Source: Camellia lanceoleosa
Taxonomy: Eukaryota > Streptophyta > Magnoliopsida > Ericales > Theaceae
DNA: 64,000 nucleotides
Reading direction: 5' to 3'
NCBI GenBank assembly: GCA_025200525.1
Contig: CM045770.1
Location: forward strand, 127,635,429-127,699,428
How positions within the stretch are numbered: the first letter of the stretch is position 1; each line of letters starts with the position of its first letter. Shown here in pieces: positions 1-8,989 of the stretch. The notes under the pieces were generated by a model. It was not told the origin of the DNA and made no database searches. It worked only from the letters and a program-made list of their open reading frames with translations. Both the position numbers and the translations under genes were made by a program.

Positions 1-1744
1 GTTGAATAATTATAATATTTTTGTGTTTATCGTTTTTAGATCAACAAAAAATTTTTTATTGATGAAAAATATTGAGGAATTACAGTGAGATATATCTGAG
101 AGGGTAATTTGCATTGTGCAAATGAGCCGAGCTAAGTTTGCATAGATCTTCGATTTGGGTCATGCAGTGAGCCGAGCTAAGGTGGTGTGCAAATGAACCG
201 AGCTAACTTGCAAGGGCGTTGCATTGCACCACACAGTGGGCCAAACTGCGGTTGCTTGGACTTAGAGTATGGGTCGAGCTATCTTGGAATTGGGGTTTGG
301 ACTGTGCTATCTTTGAGGACCGAACAACAGTTGGCGGGTTATGATAGCTAGGTTGGCCGCATGATTGAGCCGAACAACCGAGCTGGGTCTTGTGTATAAG
401 GATAGCCTAGCGTTACATGTTGCTCAGTAGTCTTAAAGGCCACCAAGCTCACTCAATACGGTTACTTGGTCCTCAACTAACCGGAATGGCTCTCTTGGCT
501 TGTTGACCAAGCTAAGAGTTGTGTTATTTTACTCGCATTTTGGAGATAAAGGTGTTAAATGATAGGTATTATCCTTTAAGAAATGGACTCTAGATAGGAC
601 TCTACAAAGAGGAATTAGAGTCCTCTAAGAGTCTACCTTGTGAAATGAATAAAAGCTCAGAAGGAAAACCTAAAGAGTTAATGCAATTTTACTCACTAGA
701 ATTCTAGAAAGCTTTTCCTATATTGATCTTAAGAATTGACTTAAGTATCGAAGGGGTTTTCCGACACACACCCGCCAAGTAGCTCACTTGAGTTGTTTTT
801 GCAAGTTACACGATGCCGTTGGAGGAGATCCAATTACGAGGAGCATGGGTGTGACGAATATTTCGTACCCGTACAACATCAATAAAAGACCTGAGGCAAA
901 CGACATCACTACGAAAGACATAACCCAACTAGGTTGGCTTATGAAATCTGCCAATCATCTACCAAGTCAATCAGCAAGGGAAAGGAGGCAAGACACCTAC
1001 TTCGAATCCAACAGAGCAGAATGAAATCTAAACATCTTTGTGTTTATCTGTTAGTTTATTTTTATATATTTCAACTATTAAGTGTATCTTATCTAGTTGT
1101 TATTGGTGTATGTCTACATTTGTACATATCGCTTGTAATAGAATTTGGATTTTGAAATGGGGGCTATTACTATAATATGGAACCAACTAGGCTTGTAAAT
1201 GAATCGGATTTGGCTGATGAAGGATGCCAACGGATCATATTCGGATCGGATCGGATCGGTTCTGTCAAAATCAAATCCAATCTAATTAAGACAAACCTGA
1301 TTCCGATCCGAATCCATTTATCTCATATCCAATTATAGATCATTCGAATCCGATCCGAATCCATTTATCCCATATCCGATCCATTTAGTTTTTTTATTTT
1401 TATTATTTTTTTTATTTATGGCTACAATTTTATATAATTTGAATTATTAATTTTTTTTTTCAATTTGTGTTTTCTTCATTTAAATTGATAATAATCAGAT
1501 CGGATCGGATTATTAGATCGGATTTTTGCGTATTCAATCCATTTAATAATCGAATTGAATGCATTTGGATTATTGGATTGTCAGGTTGAATTTTTTGTAA
1601 ACGGATTTGAATAGCCGAATTCGGGTTAGATTAAAAAAAAAAAAATCTAATCTATTGATAGCCTAGAACTGATAACTCATATGAGTGAGAAACTTTTAAA
1701 ATTTGTTATTTTTGTATATCGTTACAATTTTTGAGGAGAGCATC
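1..1744. other. Intergenic repeat-derived sequence, no gene
   Basis: No supportable gene is seen. Positions 110-530 repeat the short word GCCGAGCTAA and its variants several times. Positions about 540-800 read like the downstream half of a gypsy-type LTR: an AATAAAA-type signal near 648-653, then a tract (about 732-778) resembling the TTGACTT..CGGAGGG..CCGGCAC stretch that precedes the end of many plant LTRs, including the Tat-1 LTRs further on. Short open frames at 788-1155 have no recognisable domain. I infer an eroded LTR remnant, without boundaries or target duplication. Confidence 0.35.
1188..1665. repeat. hAT-like non-autonomous repeat rich in GGATCGG
   Basis: The block starts TAGGCTTGTAAATGAATCGG and ends with the rough inverse (AATCTATTGATAGCCTA), so its termini are imperfect inverted repeats. 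The inside is dominated by GGATCGGATCGG and its complement. This layout resembles plant hAT MITE-type repeats (TAGGGCTGTCAAT...). The expected 8-bp target duplication is poor (GAACCAAC against GAACTGAT, five matches), so the class is tentative. It codes for nothing visible. Confidence 0.35.
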
Positions 1745-1749
1745 ATGTG
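1745..1749. repeat. Target site duplication (left) of Tat-1
   Basis: ATGTG directly precedes the 5' LTR and is repeated exactly after the 3' LTR at 12925-12929. It is the 5-bp host duplication expected of Ty3/gypsy integration. Confidence 0.93.
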
Positions 1750-2292
1750 TGTGGGGATGTATTTTCTAAGTACCAACACGTGGCCGAGGTGGCACCGAAG
1801 TGTCAGCCGAGGTGCCACATGTCGTGGTAGTTACGCCGAGGTTATCTCGGAGTTGTCGAGGTTATCTGCGAGAGTACAAGAATCCGAGATAAACGGATAA
1901 GGGACAGGAGTCCTAGAATGAAGAAAGACTACAAGATGGATACAGGTGATACTCTCAGGGGGGTCTATTCTTATCCCTTGAAAGAGTCCAAGGTAGATCC
2001 GGAATTGGAGTCCATAGAAGTGAGACTTCTAGTGGGACTAGGATAGGGAAAGACTATAAAAGAAGGGCACCCCCGGCGGGTCTAAGGTACGCAATTTTGA
2101 GTCTTGAGCAGTAATTTAAGCACTTGAATTATCTTTGAGAGATACTGACTTGTTCGTTGGAGTGCCCCCGGGTGGAAGAACCACCGCCGGAGCTTTTTCT
2201 TTCTGTGTAGATTACAGGGTGCCATCTATTCTGCCTGTGTTCTACAGCTGGATTACTAAGGAGGGCAGTGTGATCGGAAATTCACTCACACA
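1750..2292 (+). repeat. Tat-1 5' LTR
   Basis: Begins TGTGGGGATG and ends CTCACACA, giving the canonical TG...CA ends. It matches 12382-12924 base for base in length, with about 14 substitutions and no indel that I can see. A TATAAAAG box lies 305 bp from the start in both LTRs. The first 200 bp carry repeated GCCGAGG words. Confidence 0.93.
2055..2062 (+). promoter_or_regulatory. TATA box of the Tat-1 5' LTR promoter
   Basis: TATAAAAG lies 305 bp into the LTR and recurs at the same offset in the 3' LTR (12687-12694). It is the likely core promoter for the genomic RNA. The transcription start is not visible from sequence alone. Confidence 0.6.
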
Positions 2293-2295
2293 ATT

Positions 2296-2313
2296 TGGCG
2301 CCGTCTGTGGGAA
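2296..2313 (+). other. Primer binding site of Tat-1
   Basis: TGGCGCCGT starts three bases after the LTR end. These bases complement the 3' end of plant tRNA-Asp (…ACGGCGCCA). Complementarity fades after the ninth or tenth base, so the tRNA assignment is probable and not certain. Confidence 0.6.
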
Positions 2314-2327
2314 AGAAAGACGAATAG

Positions 2328-2699
2328 ATGGCCAGTAACGCACAACAAGGAAAGGTTGGGGACGACGCTCCCGTCGGGAGTGGTAGGCCTATCGACCTAG
2401 ACGTTGAAGGAGACAACCACAACGAGGAAACCCGTGACCAGGGGAACGGAGGAAAAGACGTCGGCCAAGAGGGCGACACTTCAAAAAAGACAGACCAGGG
2501 CAGGTACTACAATGAAGATAACCTCCAGGTATGGAGGGATAGGTGCCTACGGAGGGATGAGGAAGTAAAGGAGATGGCAAACAAATTGGCAGACCTTCAA
2601 TCGGTTGTCAATTTCATGATGCAAAATAATGTCATGCAGCCGCCATACCCGCTGCAGGACACGCCAATACCAGCAGCAAACGCCCAGAAGAAGGGGTAG
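2328..2699 (+). pseudogene. gag: gag N-terminal part of Tat-1 (truncated by stop)
   Basis: This is the start of the capsid-precursor frame. The ATG at 2328 lies 35 bp after the LTR and is the first ATG after the PBS, the usual place for gag. The 123-residue product is charged and low in complexity (residues about 1-75 rich in Gly, Asp, Glu), then has a short predicted coiled coil (about 80-105, WRDRCLRRDEEVKEMANKL). It stops at a TAG where related elements continue toward the conserved capsid domain. A 26-bp tandem duplication just downstream (2743-2794) and several further stops before 3325 separate it from the rest of gag. It is a remnant and not a working protein. Confidence 0.7.
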
Positions 2700-2742
2700 A
2701 AAGTAATCCCCGAAGCCCCTCAGCACACGAGGAGTGGAAGGC

Positions 2743-2794
2743 ACTCTCACCGGCCTTCCAGGGAAGTCACTCTCACCGGCCTTCCAGGGAAGTC
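2743..2794 (+). repeat. 26-bp direct duplication inside gag
   Basis: The words at 2743-2768 and 2769-2794 are identical 26-mers (starting ACTCTCACCGG, ending GGGAAGTC). Since 26 is not a multiple of three, the duplication shifts the gag frame. It looks like a replication-slippage or reverse-transcription duplication. Confidence 0.85.
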
Positions 2795-3324
2795 GGCCGA
2801 GAAGAGCCGAGAAGAGAAGAGTCCCGAAGGACATATCACAAGAAGGGGGCAGACCCCAAAGAACATCGGCATGTTCAGGGGTGGGTATTATGTTTCGATG
2901 CATTCTGTGGGGAAGGATCGAAAAGGGGCCACCATGAGACCGAGAGTAGTGCACCGAAAAGGCTGAAGTCCAAAGACAGCCGGGCTGCGGGGAGAAGTAA
3001 AGAAGACTTGAGAGATTACGTCAAGAGGAAGCAAGAGAATGCCGGAGTCGAAGTAACCTCCCCGGTTAAGCCGAGGACACCATTTTCGGTGGAATTGGAC
3101 CAATTCGCCGCGCCGAAAAGGTTCAGTATGCCAAGGTTCCAAATATATGATGGTAAGTCGGACCCTGACTTCCATGTTGGATTATTTTGAATTCAATGGT
3201 ATTATATAGTGGGAATGAGCCGTTGCTCTGCAAAGTGTTCCCTTCATCCTTCGGGGAGATTGCATCGGATTGGTTCCATAAATTACCAAAGGGGAGCGTG
3301 AAGAATTGAGAAGGCCTGGCCGAG

Positions 3325-4788
3325 ATGTTTGTGGCCAGGTTCATAACAAACAAACTGCAGCCGTTGAGGGTGGATGCATTGATGGCCTTGAAAATCGGCA
3401 AAGATGAAAGCCTTAGGGCATATGCAAAGAGGTACTATGAGGTGTTCAATCGAATACCTGAATGCAACCAGGAGGTGGCGGTCGTGTCTTTTAAGAACGG
3501 CCTGAAGGATGACTGTCCACTGCGGAAGTCTTTGGCAAAAACCCTACCAAAGAGCATGGAAGAGCTCATGGCGAGAATCGAGAAGTATGCCAGAGCCGAG
3601 GAAGATACATCGGGGAACAAGGAGACAAAGCCAGAAAAAGGCAACGGCTCGCCGAAGCGAGGCCGAGGTAACAATGGACCCAACAAACAGGAGACAGAGT
3701 TGAGGGCTAAGCAGGCAGTAACAACGGTGTTCCGAATCCCGGTCCACAAAGTCCTTGATCAAATTCGGAATCAGCCCTACTTCAGGATGCCGGCAAGGGC
3801 ACTAGGAGAATTTATGGGAAGAAACCTTGGTCGGCGTTGTGCCTACCACAATGAGGAGGGGCACCCAACTCAGGGTTGCAGAGCACTTAAGGCACACTTA
3901 GAAGATTTGGTAAGGCAAGGCCACCTGAGAGACCTTGTGGATGAGGCCAAAACAAGGGAAGAACATGCACGATTGCCTCAAGCACCAGCAGCCCCACCAC
4001 CCCCAGCGCAGCAACCTCAAGCAGGCGGACCTCGGGTGGTCAATGTGATCCACTCAAAGGTGAAGGAAAACGACATACGGGGGGAGACACATAGGGTAAA
4101 ACACCTGCAGCACGTCAACCAGGTCGGACTAAAAAGACCTCGGCCTGAAGAGTGCCAAGGACAGATGATAGCCTTCACAGAAGCCGACCTAGATATGGTT
4201 CAGCACCCGCACAATAATGCCTTGGTAGTATCCCTCCAGGTTGGGGAGTGGCAGGTGAAACGCATCCTGATTGATCAAGGCAGCTCCTGCGACATCATGT
4301 ACGTCAGATGTTACAAGGAGTTAGGCCTTCACCCTGATGACATGGAGCAGTCAAACGGCCCGATGGTCGGCTTCAATGGAACGCCGACATGGCCATTAGG
4401 CGCAACAAGCTTGGAGGTCCAGGCCGGCACGAAGAAGATCAAGACAGAATTCATTGTGATTGACACGCCCTCGCCTTACAACATCATCTTGGGGAGGCCG
4501 TGGTTGCATGCAATGGGGGCAGTTCCCTCAACATTGCATCAACTGCTACGGTTCCCAACAGAACATGGGATTGATGAAGTTAGAGGAGATCACAGAAGTA
4601 AAAAATTGCTCCATGGCAAGAATGAAATTAACTGCAAAGATTCGGGAACCAGAGAAGGCGAAGTTGAAAAAGAGGACATGAAGGTCCTAGATGATGTCGC
4701 AAGGAGCCGACAAAAAAGTGAAGAAGCATCAAGAAAATCCTCGCCCAAGAGGGTGATGAAGAACGCTTCTTTCTTCTCGACAGATTAG
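3325..4788 (+). pseudogene. gag-pro: gag C-terminal half plus aspartic protease of Tat-1
   Basis: This 487-codon frame begins inside the capsid domain. Residues about 1-95 match the plant retrotransposon gag domain (SLRAYAKRYYEVFNRI, then the LKDDCPLRKSLAKTLP area). Residues about 172-185 give a zinc-knuckle-like CAYHNEEGHPTQGC. Residues about 290-400 are the retroviral-type aspartic protease, with the catalytic stretch LIDQGSSCDIMY (Asp at residue 317) and the later IILGRPWLH motif. DQGSS in place of DTGSS is common in Tat elements. The first ATG is only the first Met after stop codons at about 3187 and 3307, so the true gag start is upstream. The frame ends at 4786-4788, just before the pol frame, which lies in another phase, so a frameshift near 4750-4790 separates protease from RT. 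Confidence 0.8.
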
Positions 4789-4835
4789 CCAAGAAGAGGA
4801 AAGGAGCCGAAGCCTTTCTGAGGAAAAATATTGAG

Positions 4836-6053
4836 GTGTTCGCCTGGACACATTATGAAATGCCTGGCATTGACCCCGAGGTCACATGTCACAGACTCAA
4901 CGTTGACAGGTCGGCCAAACCTGTAATACAACGAGCCAGAAGACTGACGTTGGTGCACGTCGAAGCAGTGGAGGAGGAAGTAGACAGACTTCTGGTGGCC
5001 AGGGCCATCAGAGAAGCCAATTATCCGACATGGTTGTCAAACACCGTGGTAGTAAAGAAGAAGAATGGCAAGTGGAGGGTCTGCGTAGATTTTACAAACT
5101 TGAACAAAGCTTGTCCCAAAGATAGCTTCCCTCTGCCAAAGATCGACCAGTTGGTGGACGCTACATCTGGACATGGAAGGATGAGCTTCTTGGATGCTTA
5201 TAGGGGGTATCACCAGATAGCCATGTACCCCCCGGATGAGGAGAAGACAGCGTTTATCACTCCCAAAGGTCTGTATTGTTATAGAGTCATGCCTTTTGGG
5301 TTGAAAAACGCAGGAGCAACTTACCAAAGGCTGGTAACAAAGATGTTCAAACACTTGATTGGCCGAACAGTAGAGGTCTACATTGATGACATGGTCGTGA
5401 AGACCAAGGAACCAAAGGATCATCTTGCTGACCTGAAAGAGGTCTTTGACATACTCAAAACATATCGGCTCCGACTAAACGCATCGAAATGCGCTTTTGG
5501 AGTCGGATCCGGTAAGTTCTTGGGATACCTAGTGACTAGAAGGGGCATTGAAGCCAGCCCAGATCAGATCAAGGCCATTCTGGAATTACAGAGTCCGACA
5601 TCGGCAAAACAGGTTCAAATGCTTACTGGAAGGGCCGCAGCCTTAAACAGGTTCATAAGCCGAAGTTCGGACAAATGTAAACCTTTTTTCAATCTGGTAA
5701 AAAAGGCCACGGATTTTCTGTGGACAGAGGAATGTGAGGCTGCTTTGGCCGACCTGAAGAAATATCTTACCACGGCTCCAGTCCTCTCAACAACTCAACC
5801 TGGGGAGGAACTGTTTTTATACTTAGCAGTTTCAGAGTACGCAGTAAGTGCTGTGATAATCCGAGAAGAGAAGGGAGAGCAGAAGGCTGTTTACTATGAA
5901 AGTAAAACCTTGGCCGATGCAGAAACAAGGTATCTACCACTGGAGAAATTAATGCTGGCCTTGGTAATGGCCTCAAAGAAGCTAAACCATTATTTTCAGG
6001 CTCACAAGATAGTGGTTCTAACAGAGCACCCACTAAAATCCTTGTTGCAATAA
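4836..6053 (+). pseudogene. RT-RNH: Reverse transcriptase and RNase H1-like domain of Tat-1
   Basis: This domain copies element RNA into DNA inside virus-like particles. Residues about 1-60 carry the conserved lead-in ([16 protein letters not shown]). The RT core follows: [20 protein letters not shown] (about 86-105), the [14 protein letters not shown] region (about 153-166) and the catalytic YIDDM (Tyr182, Asp184, Asp185). [17 protein letters not shown] and the thumb come next. Residues about 300-405 are the connection/RNase H region, ending at [10 protein letters not shown] and TAA where homologues read on. All RT catalytic residues that I can identify are intact. The Met at 4836 is not a natural start, since the protein is part of a polyprotein. 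Confidence 0.9.
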
Positions 6054-6518
6054 GGAGACTTAACTGGAAGAATAGCAAGATGGGCCGTAGTTTTGGGCCA
6101 ATATGACCTGGAATTCAGGCCGAGAACAGCAATTAAGGGCCAAGTCTTGGCCGACTTCGTGGCCATGTTCTCGCCAGAATACATCGAACATCGGGCTCCG
6201 TTGAGCCGAGATGAACGATGTCCAGACAAGGAAAGAGAAGCCCAGCCAAAGGCTAAAGAACCAAGGAAGGAAAAACTCAGACCCTGCAGCATTTACATCG
6301 GCGACTCCTTTCAACTTTTTGTTGATGGGAGCTCAAACCGGCAGGGGACATGGGCTGGAGTAGTGTTAATATTCCCCGATGGAGAGATAGTGGAGCAGTC
6401 CATTCGACTGGGGTTCAAAGCCTCGAACAATGAGGCGGAATATGAAGCATTGATTGCTGGACTGAAGCTGGCAGTAGCAGCAGAGGCAGATGAGGTAATA
6501 GTTTTTTGTGACTCATAA
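6054..6518 (+). pseudogene. aRNH: Linker and start of archaeal-type RNase H of Tat-1
   Basis: After the stop at 6051 the same phase continues with GRIARWAVVLGQYDLEFRP and the AIKGQVLADF signature, which closes the first RNase H region in Tat elements. A charged linker follows (KEREAQPKAKEPRKEK). Then comes a second RNase H: LFVDGSSNRQGTWAGVVL with the first catalytic Asp, SNNEAEYEALIAGLKLA with the catalytic Glu, and VIVFCDS with the next Asp. A second, archaeal-type RNase H is characteristic of the plant Tat/Ogre clade. The frame stops directly after FCDS at TAA, where relatives have Gln. Confidence 0.85.
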
Positions 6519-6962
6519 CTTATAGTGAATCAAACAACATGAGAGTTTGCTGCCCGAGATGAAAGGATGTCGGCATACGCAAAAGAAGTCATCAGGCTGG
6601 CAGACATGTTTTCAAACTGCCGACTTCTTCAGGTCAGCCGAGATGATAACAGCCACGCCGATGCGTTGGCCAATTTAGCAAGTTCAATGCAAACCAGAAA
6701 GACAAGAACAATAATGATCGATTACCTATCAGGCCCGAGCATAGAGCCACCACACACAATGCAAGAAGCATTATGTATGGACATGGGACCAAGCTGGATG
6801 GATGCAATTGTTGCATTCCTGAAAGAGGGAAAGCTGCCAGAAGAACGAAAGGAAGCACACAAGGTCAGATTGAAGTCAGCAAGATTCAGTCTGACAGAAG
6901 AAGGACATCTCTACAGAAGATCCTTCACTGGACCTCTTTTAAGGTGTGTACACCCTCTTTAG
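6519..6962 (+). pseudogene. aRNH: End of archaeal-type RNase H and pre-integrase linker of Tat-1
   Basis: The phase continues through another stop (TGA 6540) into EFAARDERMSAYAKEVIRL, LLQVSRDDNSHADALANLAS (the last RNase H motif, with the conserved His and Asp of NSHADALA) and then a linker toward the integrase zinc finger (ARFSLTEEGHLYRRSFTGPLLRCV). It ends at TAG 6960-6962. The motifs are well preserved, so the stops look recent. Confidence 0.8.
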
Positions 6963-8036
6963 GTCGAAGACTTTTTGTATGAAATTCATGAAGGAGTTTG
7001 TGGAAGCCACGCAGGGGGCAGATCATTAGCTCACAGGGCCATTACCCAAGGGTATTGGTGGCCCTATATGCAAAAAGATGCAGAGGCCTATGTGAAGAAG
7101 TGTGAACAATGCCAGAGGTTTGCACCTTTGATACATTAGCCAGCTGCTGACCTGAACCCGGTTTCCAGCCCTTGGCCATTTGCTCAATGGGACATGGATC
7201 TCGTTGGACAATTGCCCCAAGCAACTGGGCAGCGGAAGTACCTACTGGTAGCAACAGACTACTTCACAAAGTGGATAGAAGCAGAGCCTCTTGCCAAAAT
7301 CCGAGATGTGGATGTGAAGAACTTCATCTGGAGAAACATCATCACCAGATTTGGGATTCCAAGAGCAATAGTTGCCGACAACGGAACACAGTTTGACAGC
7401 AAACTCATCAAGAATTTTTGTGCAAAATTCAAGATAAAGAATTACTTTTCAACACCAAGTTTTCCCCAAAGTAATGGGCAAGCAAAAGCATCCAACAAAG
7501 TAATTCTGGACGGGATAAAGAAGAGGCTGCAGGCAGCAAAAGGAAAGTGGGTAGACGAATTGCCCAATGTGCTCTGGGCATATCGCACTACGCCGAGAAG
7601 ATCAACAGGGGAATCCCCCTTCGCCATGGCCTATGGCACAGAAGCAGTCATTCCATTGGAGATCGGCATCCCAGGGATCAGAACCCAGGGAGTTGAAAAC
7701 GGGACTAATGACGTGCTCTTAGCCCGAGATCTGGATCTACTAGAAGAAAGAAGAGAGAAAGCTGCAATCCAGCTTGCAGCATACCAGCAACAGCTTGCCA
7801 AAGCTTACAACAAGAAGGTCAATCCAAGGGATTTTCAAGTCAACGACTTAGTCTTGAGGAAAGTCGTCGGCAATAAGAAGGATCCCAGAGAGGGCAAGCT
7901 TGGCCCAAACTGGGAAGGACCCTACAGAATTAATTCGGTGTTAGGAAATGGAGCATATCGGCTCGAAGATAGTAAAGGCAAAGCATTGCCTAGACCATGG
8001 AACACTTGTAATTTAAAGTTTTTCTATCATTAGATG
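6963..8036 (+). pseudogene. IN: Integrase of Tat-1, catalytic Glu replaced by Lys
   Basis: Integrase joins element cDNA to host DNA. From 6963 the zinc finger is complete: HEGVCGSH supplies the two His, and CEQC, 29 residues on, the two Cys. TAG at 7137-7139 then breaks the frame. From 7194 the core runs WDMDLVG (first Asp), IVADNGTQF (second Asp, residue 62 counted from the Met at 7194) and SNGQAKASNK. The DD35E spacing predicts the catalytic Glu exactly at residue 98, but the codon at 7485-7487 is AAA (Lys). Relatives read NGQAEA, so this is one G-to-A change. The C-terminal domain follows (DLVLRKVVGNKKDPREGKLGPNWEGPY split over about 218-245), and the product ends NTCNLKFFYH. Core and tail are otherwise well preserved. 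Confidence 0.88.
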
Positions 8037-8248
8037 TTCTTTGATTTTTTGCCGATATGATCAATAAAATCTTAGCAGAATTTTTCAGAACTTATGAAAC
8101 TATGCATAATGTTGTTTTTTGAATAATGAGAACCCAAGTGGAACTTAGATTCACATTGGGGGCAGTGGGAAGACAGTAGTAATGCTTAGCCGAAGTTAAG
8201 CCGAGATAAAGTTTAACCGAAGTGAAACTGAGATTATGCTTAACCGAA

Positions 8249-8620
8249 GTTAAGCAGAGATAAATTCCTTATTTTTACTTGTTGAAATTTGTAGCAATTT
8301 ACAAGTTAAAGTTAAGCTGAGATAAATTCCTTATCTTTATTTGTTGAAATTTGTAGCAATTTACAAGTTAAAGTTAAGCTGAGATAAATTCCTTATCTTT
8401 ACTTGTTGAAATTTGTAGCAATTTACAAGTTAAAGTTAAGCCGAAATAAATTCCTTATCTTTACTTGTTGAAATTTGTAGCAATTTACAAGTTAAAGTTA
8501 AGCTGAGATAAATTTCTTATCTTTACTTGTTGAAATTTGTAGCAATTTACAAGTTAAAGTTAAGCCGAGATAATGGTTTACCTTCACTTGTTTAAATTTG
8601 TAGCAATTTACAAGATGAAG
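8249..8620 (+). repeat. 62-bp tandem array in the Tat-1 3' region
   Basis: Six units start at 8249, 8311, 8373, 8435, 8497 and 8559, exactly 62 bp apart. Each opens GTTAAGCYGAGATAAATT and contains ACTTGTTGAAATTTGTAGCA. The internal units are nearly identical and the outer ones are more diverged. Tat/Ogre elements are known for tandem arrays between integrase and the 3' LTR that can seed satellite DNA. Confidence 0.92.
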
Positions 8621-8989
8621 TTAAACCAAGTTTATTGATTCAGACTCTTGTTAAAACTTGAGAAAAGTTTGTTAGTTAAAATTGTATATGCTTTATACTT
8701 GTTGAAGTTTATGGAAAATTTACAGGTAAAGTCCTGGCCGAGATAAACCTGCAGATAAACATACCCGAGGTATTTCTCCCCGAGGAGATTGTACAAAAGA
8801 GGAGAGACTTGCAAAATATTCTAAGTATAGAATCATGCAGAAGCTGTCATAAGAATGCAAAAGTACAAACACTCAGTAGAAGAAAGTTGTATCTAGCACT
8901 AGAATGAAAAAAGGCACATTGGCCATATACAGAGCTTACATTGTTCAGAAAACAAAAGTACAAAAGAAAGGAAAAAGAACAAAAAACAT
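8621..8989. other. Tat-1 3' spacer with decayed 62-bp-like units
   Basis: The sequence continues with words from the 62-bp unit (TTGTTGAAGTTTATGG, ACCCGAGGTATTTC), then becomes unique A-rich sequence. No gene is seen. It separates the tandem array from the 3' end of the antisense gene. Confidence 0.5.

Larger units (their letters stand above)
4836..8036 (+). pseudogene. pol: pol polyprotein of Tat-1, one frame with five stops
   Basis: RT, RNase H, second RNase H and integrase all lie in the same phase from 4836 to the terminal stop after 8033. I find no frameshift, only five in-frame stops: TAA 6051-6053, TAA 6516-6518, TGA 6540-6542, TAG 6960-6962 and TAG 7137-7139. At least 6516 and 7137 stand where related elements have Gln, so they fit C-to-T changes, as expected of methylated repeats. 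The polyprotein would normally be cut by the protease encoded just upstream. Because the stops separate every domain, no complete polyprotein can be made without readthrough. Confidence 0.85.
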
